NCBI GenBank assembly: GCA_902702965.1
Contig: CACRXP010000694.1
Span: 149,435 to 213,434, forward strand
Direction of reading: 5' to 3'
Source: Spirometra erinaceieuropaei
Taxonomy: Eukaryota; Platyhelminthes; Cestoda; Diphyllobothriidea; Diphyllobothriidae
DNA: 64,000 bases
Shown: positions 31,301 through 37,425 of the stretch, one piece after another
Numbering within the stretch: position 1 is the first letter of the stretch
How the letters are laid out: each line of letters starts with the position of its first letter
Notes under the pieces: generated by a model
The model's database searches: none
The model's input: the letters and a program-made list of their open reading frames with translations, nothing else
Told to the model about the DNA's origin: nothing
Translations under genes and position numbers: made by a program

Positions 31301-34276
31301 TCAGGTAGTCTCTCTCGTATATTTACTATGCTAAGTTATTTTTACTTTTCTCGTTTAAGTAGGTATACTTTACGTTCTGTTTCAGGGCCGGTGTGCGCTG
31401 GAGTTGTGGGATTGAAGATGCCTCGTTACTGCCTCTTTGGTGACACTGTGAATACGGCGAGTAGGATGGAGAGCAATGGTGAAGGTAAGCAGCAGGAGTT
31501 CTGTTCAGGAAATTTTCCTGACAGCAGGTTTGTTGGTCAACAGACGAACAACCTTTTATGAGAATCATTGCAGAGAGCTTGCATTATTATTTATGATATG
31601 CGAATTCGGCTGCGTGTGAATTCACCTCCAAAATTGGTATTTATTATTTTAGCCTACAAGATACACTGCAGTGACGCCACACACGAAATCCTCGACAAGT
31701 TAGGAGGTTTTCTTTTCCAAGAGCGTGGGACAATTGAGGTCAAGGTAATCTTACGCATTTGAAAGTTTGAAAATAATTTGACCGTTGAATATCTAATTGA
31801 GACCTTGTAAACTCTTCTATTCACCTCTTAGGGTTTTCCAATAATTCGGCAAGAAAAGGATGGGAATTTTCATAAATTATTGCGTTATTTCATTTGAAAA
31901 ATTCTCCTCGTGACATTCACCAAATGCATCGGAAATCAGCAAAGAAAACGTATACTACTAAAGTAGCCGTTTTTCGCCGAGTGCGGTTTTTGCAGGCGAC
32001 TATGATGGCCCGCTTGACGGCAGCGTGGGAACATTGAATCCGACTAACCCTGCCCCTGAGAGCATTTATATCCTGTTTACAATTAAACAGATAAGTACCC
32101 ATTTAAATGTATTGGCCTGATGATCAGTTACTGAAAACATATGTTTGCCAACTGACTTTTCAAAGCATGAATCCCTGAGCCAATAACTGGCAGAGTCCTT
32201 CTAAGTCTTACGATCCCAAGTCTGACAAAATTCATTGTCGACGTGTAAAAACTACTCATAATGTTTCCGTCTTGTCGACCAAGGCAGATCATGAGGCGGT
32301 CTGTTAGGCTCATCCAACGCAGAAAATGATAGAAAGTAAGTAAGCGATCAAATACTTGCATAGTCTGGGAGAATCCAGAAAATGCTTAACGCTGGCTGAT
32401 AGAGAAGAGCTGTGATCAAATGCAACAACTGCCCCAGGCGATCGTTCTCGTTTCTTCTCCTTCTGAAGTAGTTCCACAGATGCGTATATTTACTTTAGTC
32501 ATAGAATAAACGCACGAACTAGGCTCGGTCGAGGTGTACATTGGCCTAACGGTTATCGCTTCTTTTTGATTTTTGAAACGATCTGAAGAAAAATTGTCCT
32601 CTGGTAAGGGTAGATTTTACCAATTAAAACCTATAGGAAACAAAAATATTTCGCTGTGCAACAATTTCTGCGCTGGCATACTCTGTTTATCATAAGCAGC
32701 ATTTCACTTTCTCGTTTGATGGATTTTTTAGACTCGGTCTACATGGGCCATGGTAGATGAAAGGCCGGAAAGCCACCTTTTTAGTAAATGAGAGGCTTGT
32801 CTTGACACGTGGCTATCTCCACCTACGCCGGCACGCGCTTCCGAATAAGGTTAGATCGATTCGTCGGCACCCTGTTCACAACTCTTAAAGTTTCGCCGAC
32901 GTCCGCTTGATGAACAGTTTTCGTTAAATGCGCAAGAACATGATTCGGGATGAATCTTCTGATTTTTTAATTAGCCCAAAATGGGTGGTGTTCCCGCATC
33001 CTTTAGAAAGCCGCTGAGTCATTCGGACTATAAAGCATGGTTTATTATAGTGAATAGGAGTAATTTGCATTAATAAATAAATTTTTGTGCATCCTTCCCA
33101 TAGAATCATATTTAACGGCAACACTAGAAGTCGCAGAAAGTACATATACTACTAGAGTAATGCTTTTGTCCGTGGGAAATGTACAAACCGGCATTCTACT
33201 GCTGGTAATGAACTTGGAATTGCATTTCCCGACGATTTGTTTTGCAAACTCAGTTGAAAAGAGACGCGAATGTGAATTTGTTCACTGCCCTATAAATTAA
33301 GGCTTCAATTTAAGTCGTCCAAACTCCCAATGCCTATGATGTTGCAGTTGACCTTGAGATTCGACAACGTCCACACTTCGAGAAGATTGACTGCTTCCGA
33401 CTTGCTAAACAGAGCGAAAGACCCTGACGGCTTGCAAACCGACGGAGGGTGTATTAGACAAAAGGTATTTAAAGCATCCCCAAAACGTGGCTCCTACTTC
33501 AAAGTCGGTAGGTGTCGTTAGTTAGTCATGTTCCGGTACTAGGTTAAGAAGGATTCTGAACTGGGACCGAGGCTCGGCGTTAGGGTGTGCTCAAGTCAAT
33601 ACTCACTCGTCTACGAGCGATTATATTTGCACTAGAGGCCTACCTTACCTGTGTAGACTGTAGAGCCATATCATGGGTGGCAGTGTAGATCACTTCCTTC
33701 GGTTCTTCATGACCAGCGCCAGGGTCTAGTCCAGAGACAATATTTAGCTGCGATCATAATTTCAGGAGTGCCGTCTCCCCTTCTGTTGACATCCTTATCA
33801 CCCGCAAACGAAAGACCAGTAATTCCACCCCCCCCCCTCGACCCCAATAAGGTCACGCTGCTTCTTCTGACTCCTCTTCCGTTCTTCACCAGGGCAAGGG
33901 AGCAATGCGAACTTGGTGGGTTACTGGCCGAACACGGCCCCCCATCCCCCCTGACTGCTGTCCCATCCCAGTAAGAAAGGCCAAGAAAACCAAACCTGCT
34001 GCCTCCTCAAGACGGGTTTCCGCAGTCGGCACTCGGAGGGATAAGGGATCCGTCAGTGCGGTTTCAGGCGGCGGCGGAGGCAATACAGCCGTGGGTGAGC
34101 TGCCGCACGGGCCAGAGAGTGAGACGACAACGAATCCGGCCATTGAGATTATCGCACCGGAACTGATGACTGACCAAAAAGGCTCGGCCATAGATGCCCA
34201 GGACAAGGACAGGCTAGTAGACACCCCGAGGAAACGCAGCAAGACCAGCCTTGCCCCACCCAACTCCACCAGATAG
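396..34276 (+). CDS. Receptor-type (transmembrane) guanylate cyclase, 20-exon gene model
   Basis: Makes cGMP from GTP at the membrane. Joining the exons listed separately gives about 899 residues: signal peptide (about 1-24), short Cys-rich ectodomain (to about 200), one transmembrane helix (about 203-227), kinase homology domain (about 270-540), coiled-coil linker (about 551-581), class III cyclase domain (about 582-785) and a basic low-complexity tail. All junctions from exon 3 on are phase-compatible, and the joined protein runs through family motifs: [12 protein letters not shown] and DYGL in the pseudokinase, FSDIVGFT and ETIGDAY for the two metal aspartates, [17 protein letters not shown] for guanine choice and catalysis. 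HGRL replaces HRDL, so the kinase domain lacks the catalytic aspartate, as is usual in this family. The Glu in KVETIGD and the Cys in RYCLFGD are the residues expected for GTP rather than ATP. Exons 1 and 2 are provisional because of the N gap. I recognise no ANF-receptor domain, so the ligand is unknown. Confidence 0.93.
2125..3116. mobile_element. Foldback/palindromic MITE, copy A1
   Basis: The left end TACAGTGAGTGACCG is mirrored by CGGTCACTCACTGTA at the right end, and nearly the whole 992 bp is two arms that are inverted copies of each other. For example, CACACTCAGTAAAAAATGA near 2306 matches TCATTTTTTACTGAGTGTG near 2921 in reverse. The centre is near 2620. No transposase frame is present. 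The TA at each end suggests a Tc1/mariner-type mobiliser (inference). Confidence 0.85.
3947..4915. mobile_element. Foldback/palindromic MITE, copy A2
   Basis: Same family as the copy at 2125-3116. The left end reads GATCGATCTCATTAAATGTTG and the right end CATTTCATGAGATCGGTCACG. Matching internal blocks include GGAAGGATTACTTAAG and the 'Ctcagtataaaa' segment against its reverse near 4730. The left terminus is worn (TACCGTGCCTGATCG). About 970 bp, non-coding. Confidence 0.8.
5348..5618. other. Assembly gap (271 N)
   Basis: Run of N immediately before the Cys-rich exon of the guanylate cyclase. One or more ectodomain exons could be hidden here. The true size is unknown if N is a placeholder. 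Confidence 1.
5674..5895 (+). CDS. Guanylate cyclase exon 2 (Cys-rich ectodomain), 5' end uncertain
   Basis: Open frame with many cysteines ([26 protein letters not shown]) and two N-glycosylation sequons (NAT, NWT), ending GTG GAG C before a GTAAGT donor at 5896 in phase 1. That phase fits exon 3 exactly. The frame is open upstream to 5637. The start given is the one compatible in phase with exon 1. A stronger-looking acceptor (pyrimidine tract then TTAG, exon from 5666) would need an additional exon before it, perhaps in the gap. Confidence 0.65.
7356..7388. repeat. AAG/CTT microsatellite at the Penelope tail
   Basis: About 11 perfect AGA units. It sits at the 3' terminus of the minus-strand Penelope fragment, where other copies have TTC-rich sequence, so it probably grew from the element's tail. 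Confidence 0.9.
7356..8560 (-). pseudogene. Penelope-like element remnant: RT C-terminal part plus broken GIY-YIG domain
   Basis: Read on the minus strand, 8443-8000 is open and encodes the end of the reverse transcriptase and its linker ([39 protein letters not shown]), reaching the GIY-type motif GVVYWI. An in-frame TAG follows at once, then [13 protein letters not shown] (the YIG half) and further stops. The 3' tail ends at the AAG microsatellite near 7356-7388. Known: Penelope-like elements join an RT to a GIY-YIG endonuclease. This copy is 5'-truncated and dead. Confidence 0.85.
9002..9163 (+). CDS. Guanylate cyclase exon 3 (ectodomain)
   Basis: Acceptor AG at 9000-9001, donor GTAAAT at 9164. 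Phase 1 in and phase 1 out. Encodes [14 protein letters not shown]..., a sequon NTT, and ends AGCA G. It joins exon 2 to make Arg (C+GA) and exon 4 to make Val (G+TC). No domain family recognised. Confidence 0.8.
9254..9405 (+). CDS. Guanylate cyclase exon 4 (Cys module and transmembrane helix)
   Basis: Acceptor CTATAG at 9248-9253, donor GTAAGG at 9406. Encodes a compact Cys-rich juxtamembrane module [18 protein letters not shown] followed by ADCKACS (cysteines at regular short spacing, one sequon NET), then LEAR and a hydrophobic helix [20 protein letters not shown]. Ends in phase 0. Confidence 0.9.
9406..11649 (+). other. Intron 4
   Basis: Mostly unremarkable AT-rich sequence. A short block near 9475-9520 (ACAGTTAGTGACCTAACTCATG) resembles one end of the foldback family and may be a relic. 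An AG microsatellite lies at 11141-11166. No other exon or repeat recognised. Confidence 0.6.
11141..11166. repeat. AG dinucleotide microsatellite
   Basis: Thirteen perfect AG units inside intron 4. Confidence 0.95.
11650..11722 (+). CDS. Guanylate cyclase exon 5 (cytoplasmic juxtamembrane)
   Basis: Acceptor TTTCAG at 11644-11649, donor GTAAGT at 11723. Phase 0 in, phase 1 out. Encodes [20 protein letters not shown]: a basic stop-transfer stretch right after the membrane helix and the W..SWII pattern seen just before kinase homology domains of receptor cyclases. Confidence 0.88.
11785..12045. mobile_element. MITE with telomere-like array, copy T1
   Basis: The block AATACGGGACCGGTGGTAG, then a conserved middle (GGGAATGCGCGATTGTACTTTGGG), then about 50 bp of degenerate CCCTAA/CCCCTAA units (11941-11995), then CAGTATTGTGTCCATCAGCT and CCCATCTTACCC. 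The same order is found at 46290-46637 and, inverted, at 36453-36745. Ends here are less clear than in those copies. Confidence 0.75.
12375..12530. repeat. Short inverted repeat, family B
   Basis: GCCAAACGCAGACAGTTGTTCC near 12382 is mirrored by GATCGTGAAACAGTTGTCGG... near 12503. The same sequence flanks the foldback insertion at 15.8-17.2 kb. Non-coding. Confidence 0.6.
12650..13345. mobile_element. Penelope-like element fragments in inverted orientation
   Basis: Two tails of the same element face each other. Minus-oriented sequence (about 12650-12905) meets plus-oriented sequence (about 12906-13345). The mirror is clear: GACCATATGCGCACTGTAAT at 12694 against ATTACAGTGCGCATACGGTC near 13162. 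The plus part encodes the end of the GIY-YIG region ([15 protein letters not shown]) and continues into the tail GATGATGGATTCGAGTGAGAA. Inverted terminal copies are known for Penelope-like elements. Confidence 0.78.
13535..13925. mobile_element. Second foldback family, copy F1
   Basis: Inverted arms centre near 13785: ATATGAATATTTGGGCCAACG (13739) is mirrored by GGTCCAAATATTCATATCG (13825), and CTCAGTCTATTTGAGAC by the ATCTCAAATAAACTGATTC block. The left flank (GTTGCGAGGGGTTCGGCTC) is shared with 55560-56135. No coding content. Confidence 0.75.
14010..14109 (+). CDS. Guanylate cyclase exon 6 (start of kinase homology domain)
   Basis: Acceptor CCCCAG at 14004-14009, donor GTAAGT at 14110. Phase 1 in, phase 2 out. 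Encodes an acidic linker ([18 protein letters not shown]) and [11 protein letters not shown], where the glycine loop of active kinases would be. Confidence 0.85.
14643..14729 (+). CDS. Guanylate cyclase exon 7 (kinase homology domain)
   Basis: Acceptor TTTTTAG ending at 14642, donor GTGAGT at 14730. Encodes [20 protein letters not shown]: the VSIKYI lysine sits at the position of the kinase ATP-binding lysine. Phase 2 in and out. Confidence 0.93.
14820..14963 (+). CDS. Guanylate cyclase exon 8 (kinase homology domain)
   Basis: Acceptor AAAAAAG ending at 14819, donor GTAGGT at 14964. Encodes [20 protein letters not shown] and [18 protein letters not shown], the N-to-C-lobe hinge with the family's CP(K/R)(R/G)SL pattern. 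Phase 2 out. Confidence 0.95.
15822..17226. repeat. Family-B inverted repeat interrupted by a foldback element
   Basis: GCAACAGGCC...TTCACGGTCGTCACCCATCG (15822-15871) is mirrored by CGATCGGTGACGACCGTGAA... (17036-17092). A second pair, CATAGGCCATATGAAGTGAGG (15877) and CCTCACTTCATATGGCCTATG (16012), lies inside. GAGGGTCAAACGC(T/C)TACTTGACA occurs at both 15979 and 17202. Confidence 0.7.
16037..17033. mobile_element. Foldback/palindromic MITE, copy A3
   Basis: The best-preserved copy (997 bp). It starts TACAGTGCGTGACCGATCTC and ends GAGATCGGTCATGCACTGTA. Arms match almost throughout, for example GAAGGATTACTTAGATGGGG (16099) with CCCCATCTAAGTAATCCTTC (16954). No coding content. CAGTA...TACTG extends the symmetry by three bases on each side. 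Confidence 0.9.
17808..17929 (+). CDS. Guanylate cyclase exon 9 (kinase homology domain, HGRL loop)
   Basis: Acceptor TTTCCAG ending at 17807. Encodes [44 protein letters not shown] stands where active kinases have HRDL. The exon ends ACG G before GCAAGT, a GC-type donor. Joining to exon 10 restores the family motif T-D-Y-G-L across the junction. Confidence 0.95.
18535..18740 (+). mobile_element. SINE fragment (3' body)
   Basis: Shares GGGTTGGGTATGATTGGCTG, AATAAGCCAGGAATGACC, TTCCAGTCGCCCTTGTCTTT and GATCAGGACACGACAGAC with the copy at 20630-20800. The tRNA-like head is absent or too diverged. Confidence 0.75.
19287..20275. mobile_element. Foldback/palindromic MITE, copy A4 (second subfamily)
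   Basis: Left end TACAGTATGTGGGTCAAGTC and right end CATGAGTTAGTCCACTTTC. Internal arms mirror each other around about 19780. Subfamily with GTCAAGTCATG in place of GACCGATCTCATG. More diverged than A1-A3. Confidence 0.8.
20430..20800 (+). mobile_element. tRNA-headed SINE with upstream extension
   Basis: A tRNA-like head with A-box-like TGGCCCAGCAGTTAGAGGC (20562-20580) and B box GAGTTCGAGCC (20605-20615), then the SINE body GGGTATGATTGACTGACAAC onward. The region between the boxes (GTGGACTTCTAACTAACAGG) resembles the anticodon arm of an Arg tRNA. The 120 bp before the head (GGGGGCGCTCACCGATC to GCGGCGCATGATAT) recurs before the copy at 48.4 kb. Confidence 0.8.
20958..20993. repeat. CTG/CAG trinucleotide repeat
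   Basis: Twelve CTG units with one CCG interruption, inside intron 9, within a GC-rich segment. Confidence 0.95.
21147..21248 (+). CDS. Guanylate cyclase exon 10 (DYGL motif)
   Basis: Begins AT TAT GGG, completing D-Y-G-L, the family form of the kinase DFG motif. Continues [30 protein letters not shown]. Donor GTATGT at 21249. Phase 1 in and out. Confidence 0.95.
21249..24148 (+). other. Intron 10
   Basis: About 2.9 kb. A worn SINE copy is seen at about 22158-22300 (ATGGCCCAACTGGTAGAAAG, then a GACTGGTTGCTGACGACAG body). Otherwise no exon or repeat recognised. Confidence 0.7.
22158..22300 (+). mobile_element. Diverged SINE copy
   Basis: A-box-like TGGCCCAACTGGTAGAAAG and, about 80 bp on, the body block GGCATGACTGGTTGCTGACG, related to the SINEs at 20.6 and 48.7 kb. 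Confidence 0.55.
24149..24231 (+). CDS. Guanylate cyclase exon 11
   Basis: Acceptor TTCCTAG ending at 24148, donor GTAAGT at 24232. Encodes [27 protein letters not shown]: the D-SFSYG segment of the kinase homology C-lobe. Phase 1 in, phase 0 out. Confidence 0.95.
24232..24888 (+). other. Intron 11
   Basis: 657 bp, GT-AG; nothing else recognised. Confidence 0.85.
24889..25032 (+). CDS. Guanylate cyclase exon 12
   Basis: Acceptor CTTTTAG ending at 24888, donor GTGAGT at 25033; 48 whole codons. Acidic segment [20 protein letters not shown], then [13 protein letters not shown] and [12 protein letters not shown]. It corresponds to the variable loop of the kinase homology domain C-lobe. Confidence 0.9.
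25033..25625 (+). other. Intron 12 with telomere-like tract
   Basis: A degenerate run of CTAACC-type units from about 25341 to 25455 (CTAACCTTAATCCTACCC; TTAACCCTAACTATAGAGG). I could not define ends for a carrying element here. Confidence 0.6.
25626..25742 (+). CDS. Guanylate cyclase exon 13 (end of kinase homology domain)
   Basis: Acceptor TTTGCAG ending at 25625, donor GTGGGT at 25743; 39 codons. [20 protein letters not shown] is the C-W-x-P-x-x-R-P-x-F signature closing the kinase fold. NPIDIILSL leads into the linker. Confidence 0.96.
25866..25959 (+). CDS. Guanylate cyclase exon 14 (coiled-coil linker)
   Basis: Acceptor TTGCAG ending at 25865, donor GTAAGT at 25960. [32 protein letters not shown] is the conserved signalling helix that dimerises the cyclase domains. 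Phase 0 in, 1 out. Confidence 0.96.
25960..26975 (+). other. Intron 14
   Basis: About 1 kb, GT-AG. Purine-rich around 26200-26340; no repeat or exon recognised. Confidence 0.8.
26976..27112 (+). CDS. Guanylate cyclase exon 15 (first metal aspartate)
   Basis: Acceptor CTATAG ending at 26975, donor GTGAGT at 27113. Encodes [20 protein letters not shown] and [22 protein letters not shown]. The Asp of FSDIVGFT is the first metal ligand. Phase 1 in, 0 out. Confidence 0.97.
27257..27616. mobile_element. TIR element carrying degenerate TTAGGG-like array, copy T2
   Basis: Bounded by perfect 24-bp inverted repeats: GGCTAGATCGCAGTTGGTAG(CCAG) at 27257-27280 and its exact complement at 27593-27616. 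An 8-bp direct repeat GGAATTAA lies outside both ends (27249-27256 and 27617-27624). The interior holds TTAGGATTAGGG, TTAGGTTTTCGGGTTACGG and similar telomere-like units. TIRs with an 8-bp duplication fit a hAT-type non-autonomous element (inference). No transposase. Confidence 0.9.
28796..29736 (-). mobile_element. Penelope-like element insertion with 12-bp target duplication
   Basis: AGAAATCATACT occurs on both sides (28784-28795 and 29737-29748). Short inverted ends are present: GGGGTTTATTGGAGATCCGACG near 28825 and its mirror near 29650. The minus strand encodes, with frame breaks, the RT end ([15 protein letters not shown]) and then an intact GIY-YIG frame. About 940 bp, strongly 5'-truncated. 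Confidence 0.85.
28964..29401 (-). pseudogene. GIY-YIG endonuclease domain of the Penelope-like fragment
   Basis: A 145-codon open frame containing [20 protein letters not shown] (the GIY and YIG halves appear as VVY and YVG), [34 protein letters not shown]. Known role in these elements: nicking target DNA for reverse transcription. The RT that should precede it is broken, so I treat the frame as an element remnant, not a gene. Confidence 0.82.
30446..30536 (+). CDS. Guanylate cyclase exon 16 (second metal aspartate)
   Basis: Acceptor CCTACAG ending at 30445, donor GTAAGT at 30537. [20 protein letters not shown] and [10 protein letters not shown](Y). The Asp of ETIGDAY is the second metal ligand and the Glu contacts guanine. 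Phase 0 in, 1 out. Confidence 0.97.
30537..31151 (+). other. Intron 16
   Basis: 615 bp, GT-AG, ending in a T-rich tract and GAAG. Nothing else recognised. Confidence 0.85.
31152..31304 (+). CDS. Guanylate cyclase exon 17
   Basis: Acceptor TTTGAAG ending at 31151, donor GTAGTC at 31305. [42 protein letters not shown]: core strands of the cyclase domain. Phase 1 in and out. Confidence 0.97.
31386..31484 (+). CDS. Guanylate cyclase exon 18 (guanine-specifying and catalytic residues)
   Basis: Acceptor GTTTCAG ending at 31385, donor GTAAGC at 31485. [32 protein letters not shown]. The Cys in RYCLFGD selects guanine; Asn and Arg in NTASRMES are the transition-state residues. Confidence 0.97.
31653..31744 (+). 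CDS. Guanylate cyclase exon 19
   Basis: Acceptor TTTTAG ending at 31652, donor GTAATC at 31745. [30 protein letters not shown]. Phase 1 in, 0 out. Reading on past the donor gives a stop after five codons. Confidence 0.96.
31745..33892 (+). other. Intron 19
   Basis: 2.1 kb. A short foldback-family relic is visible at about 31910-31995 (AAATCAGCAAAG...GCCGAGTGCGGTTTTTGCAGG). Remaining sequence is unassigned. Confidence 0.8.
33893..34276 (+). CDS. Guanylate cyclase exon 20 (domain end and C-terminal tail)
   Basis: Acceptor TTCACCAG ending at 33892. [13 protein letters not shown] completes the cyclase domain (family pattern GKG.M.T.W..GR). Then about 115 residues of low-complexity tail: proline- and lysine-rich start ([14 protein letters not shown]), a GGGGG run, an acidic patch and [18 protein letters not shown] before TAG at 34274. 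The tail's function is not evident. Confidence 0.92.
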   Translation, partial: GKGAMRTWWVTGRTRPPIPPDCCPIPVRKAKKTKPAASSRRVSAVGTRRDKGSVSAVSGGGGGNTAVGELPHGPESETTTNPAIEIIAPELMTDQKGSAIDAQDKDRLVDTPRKRSKTSLAPPNSTR

Positions 34277-35429
34277 ACTGAAGAGACGGGAGATAAACAC
34301 ATAGTTGCATTTACTCACCGTTTATGCAAAGCCTCTTCTATCCGTCACGTTCTCACCGATAGGGCAGTCATTCAGGCCTCTCTCTCTGTGTGTGTGTTCT
34401 CTCTATTTTTCTGTAGTGTACATTTTCCATCCGAGAAACTGCGCCATTTTCAGTTCCTTATTCGCCTGAGTTTTGCTTGTTTTTAAACTGAACTGTACAG
34501 TATTTTGAGAAGAAAATGGAAGCACTTATTTTCTTTCCTCACGCCCTCGGAGTGGTTTTGTCCTCTTCTCTGGACAAGACTTGTGTAATTTTGGCTTCGA
34601 AGTAGCTGATTGGAGGACTGGGAGTCTTAGTGTGGTTTTTATAGCATTCGCGCACACATGAAATCCGAGCCGCCCTTATGAGGGCCTGATGCATGCAGAT
34701 ACGTGTAGACGGGTGCTTGGCTTGCTCAGCAACTATGTCCAAGCCCAATTCTGTTCGCCTCGGCATCGTTAGATGCTGCACAGGTCTGTTATCATTACAA
34801 ACTGCTTCATGAGTAAGTCACCGTCCTATTCCCACTAGGCACATGGTCGTTCCTCTTGCTGAACGCAACCTATAAACGAAACGCTACCTATAAACTAAAT
34901 TAGCCTACGCGCAAGGAATAATTGCGTACCGTAGAACCCTCTCTCCATCTCCAGGCTTAATCCTGTTCCAATGAAGAGACTAAGGCGTGACGACAGATCT
35001 GTACCGGACCAGGCACTTAAACCGTTGTTTACGTTTGTCTCGCATGTGTTGTTTTCTGTCTGCACTAGCAGACCTACTGGAGATCCAGCCATAATGTGGT
35101 GACGACTAGTTGACAGGAAAGAACGGTCAGATCCTAATAAGCAGCCTTCCCTGAGGCAGCTCTACCTCAGTTGCCTCTGATAGGGGAATGGTCGTAAGAG
35201 GGGTTTTACGGGTGGGGCCAGCGTACACGCCAAAAATTAGGCCACAGAAATGTAAGGAAAAAGGCCGTAGAGTGAAGCGCGACGAAACTTTGGATGAGGT
35301 AAAAACTAACCGCTACATATGAGTGAGCGCAGGAGATCTAGTCAACCAACGGGAAGCGCGAGCGCAAGGCGAAGGCGTAGGTGAGGGTGTGCAGGAAAAC
35401 CATCCGCAACGCAGACATGGATGCACCGA

Positions 35430-36350
35430 GCCCAGTCACTCGCTGGATTAGAAAGTCAACTTAGCACATTCGATTTTGCAGCCAAGCCACTCGCTGGATT
35501 AGAAAATAAAGTGGTAACAATCGGGAGATGACCCCCCCCCCAAAAAAATACTGCCAGTCAAAGCAGCCTGTCTTACGGGATAGGTGGTAATAGGGGTTTT
35601 ATGGGTGGGGCCTTTGAATGCGTGGACAATACTCAAGAATAGTAAAAATTCTTTGAAACATTGCTTTTCGAGCGATAAAGTTTTACTTCATCGTTATATA
35701 GCAACAGAAAATGCGCGCAGTGAATGGAAAGGTAGATAAGCCATTCCTGGGTCTACAGCGGTCACATCTCAACCTAATCTAAGTGAAACAGGGTATTGAC
35801 TGCTCGTCAAAGGAAACTGTGGTCGTATTAGACAAGAAATGTGTAGGCCTATAACCTACTCAAATGAATATAGTAGGCATTATTCCTAGGCAAACGACAT
35901 TTTTGGTGCCATCTCCCGATTTTTACCAATAAAGTAAACACATTGGGTTCGTATCTAACCCCTTTCAGGATTAGGAAGTTAGTTAAACACATAAGGTTTC
36001 GTAGCTTAGCCATTCGCTGGATTAGAAAGTAAAGTTAGCACATTCGGCTTCGTAGCCTAACCACTCGCTGCATTAGAAACCAAAATGGACACATTCGGTT
36101 CACATCCTAGCCACACAGTAGATTAGAAAATAAGGTAAACGCATTTGCTTTCGTAGCCCAGCCACGCGCCGGATTAGGAACTAAAGTGAACACAATTGGT
36201 TCTTAGCCTAGCCACTAGCTAGATTAGAAAGAAAAATGAGCACATTCGGTTTCGTAGCCTAGCCACTCGTTTAAATAGAAAAGAAAGTGAACTCAATCCG
36301 TTCGTAGCCTAACCACTCGTTGGATTAAATAAAAACGCGCCTGGGGAACG
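35430..36350. repeat. 51-bp minisatellite, interrupted
   Basis: About eight diverged units of roughly 51 bp at 35941-36350 (consensus about TTCGTAGCCTAGCCACTCG then CTGGATTAGAAAATAAAGT then GAACACATTCGG), and about two more at 35430-35515. The 425 bp between them includes a segment related to the MITE at 36.45 kb (GGTGGTAATAGGGGTTTTAT), which suggests an insertion split the array. Confidence 0.8.
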
Positions 36351-36452
36351 CACTTAGTCAAGCCACTCTATTCAATTTAATCACACCCTCCTAAACCAAA
36401 TCAGTATGTCAACAGTCTTAAGTATGCATGCATGGCTGCATGTAAGGGGATC

Positions 36453-36745
36453 GGTAAGATGGGGTTTGGTAGCCCCACCTGATGGACACAATACTGTTGG
36501 AGTTGGGGTTAAGGGTTATAGTTAGGGGTTCTGGTTAGGGTTGGGGGTTAGGACAACTATTTCTCAACCATTCAAAATACAACCGCGCATTGCCGATTGC
36601 TTTCCATTTTCCATACAACTACTTGACCTTGTCGCCTGTGCATTTCCCGGCCCACTTATAAAACCCCTATTACCGCCGGTCCCGTGTTAGAGGGGACTGG
36701 GGTTTGTTTACTTCAGGCGGGGCTACATAACCACATCCGACCTTA
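36453..36745. mobile_element. MITE with telomere-like array, copy T3 (inverted)
   Basis: Starts GGTAAGATGGGGTTTGGTAG CCCCACCT, carries GGGGTTAAGGGTTATAGTTAG-type units (about 36500-36555), then the conserved middle and GACCGGCGGTAATAGGGG in reverse, and ends near CATCCGACC. Flanks AGGGGATC and AGAGGATC form a near-perfect 8-bp duplication. Confidence 0.8.
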
Positions 36746-37136
36746 AGAGGATCTTACGGGAATGAACGGTCAGATCCTAATATCTGGTTTAACCACGTCC
36801 TCCACTCACTAAAAACAGGTTGTGTATTAGTCTGGGTCCACACCTCTGGCTTTTATGGGCCGATTACGTAACCTGCATGATCCCCGTGGAGAGCGAATGT
36901 AAAGGCGATCACAGAGGGAGGTCAGTACGGAGTCGGCATCACTCGTAATGCTAAAAAGGTATGAAAGCCTGTGCTATGCCAATATCAGCAAACCGTGGCC
37001 CTCGCAGCCTGGTATGCACCGGCAGTCCCCTGACACCTGGTTCCCTGCCGGAAGATGCGCGTGCGCTCCCGCTGGGTGGTGGACATCGCTACCCAGTCAT
37101 CATCCTCGTCCTTCTGACCCCTATTGTTGGTAAAAA

Positions 37137-37425
37137 ACCTGGTCATTTGCTGTATGGACCAGGGGGTGTGGGAGGGAACGCCAAGGTGCGGGCCCGACCG
37201 TGCCATCCACCTGCGCCCCCTCCCGATTCTGGTCTTTTTGACTCTATCTTAACACCGGACCCAAGTGGGAAGTGGGGAAGAGAGAGTGCGGTAGGTGCTG
37301 CGCAAGTCTGCTATCATGATAGACTAATTTACGCGCGAGTCACCATGCCTGCTGCACCATGCCGCGTAGCACACGGTGGGCATCGTCGGACTCGACGGTC
37401 GGACTGTCGCAGTTACTGACTTGAA
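37137..37425 (+). repeat. GC-rich interspersed repeat, family G, copy 1
   Basis: Contains GTCTTTTTGACTCTATCTTA, ACACCGGACCCAAGTGGG, GAGAGAGTGCGGTAGGTGC, GCGCAAGTCTGCTATCATGA and GCATCGTCGGACTCGACGGT. The same order occurs at 48868-49075 and, inverted, at 62520-62790. The 152-codon open frame over it is not conserved as protein. Confidence 0.75.

Noticed and set aside
35430..36350. CRISPR-like array
   Set aside because: Units are contiguous, diverged tandem repeats of about 51 bp with no separate spacers, in a eukaryotic context.
36961..37419. 152-codon plus-strand frame
   Set aside because: Runs over the GC-rich interspersed repeat; the frame is not kept in the other copies.
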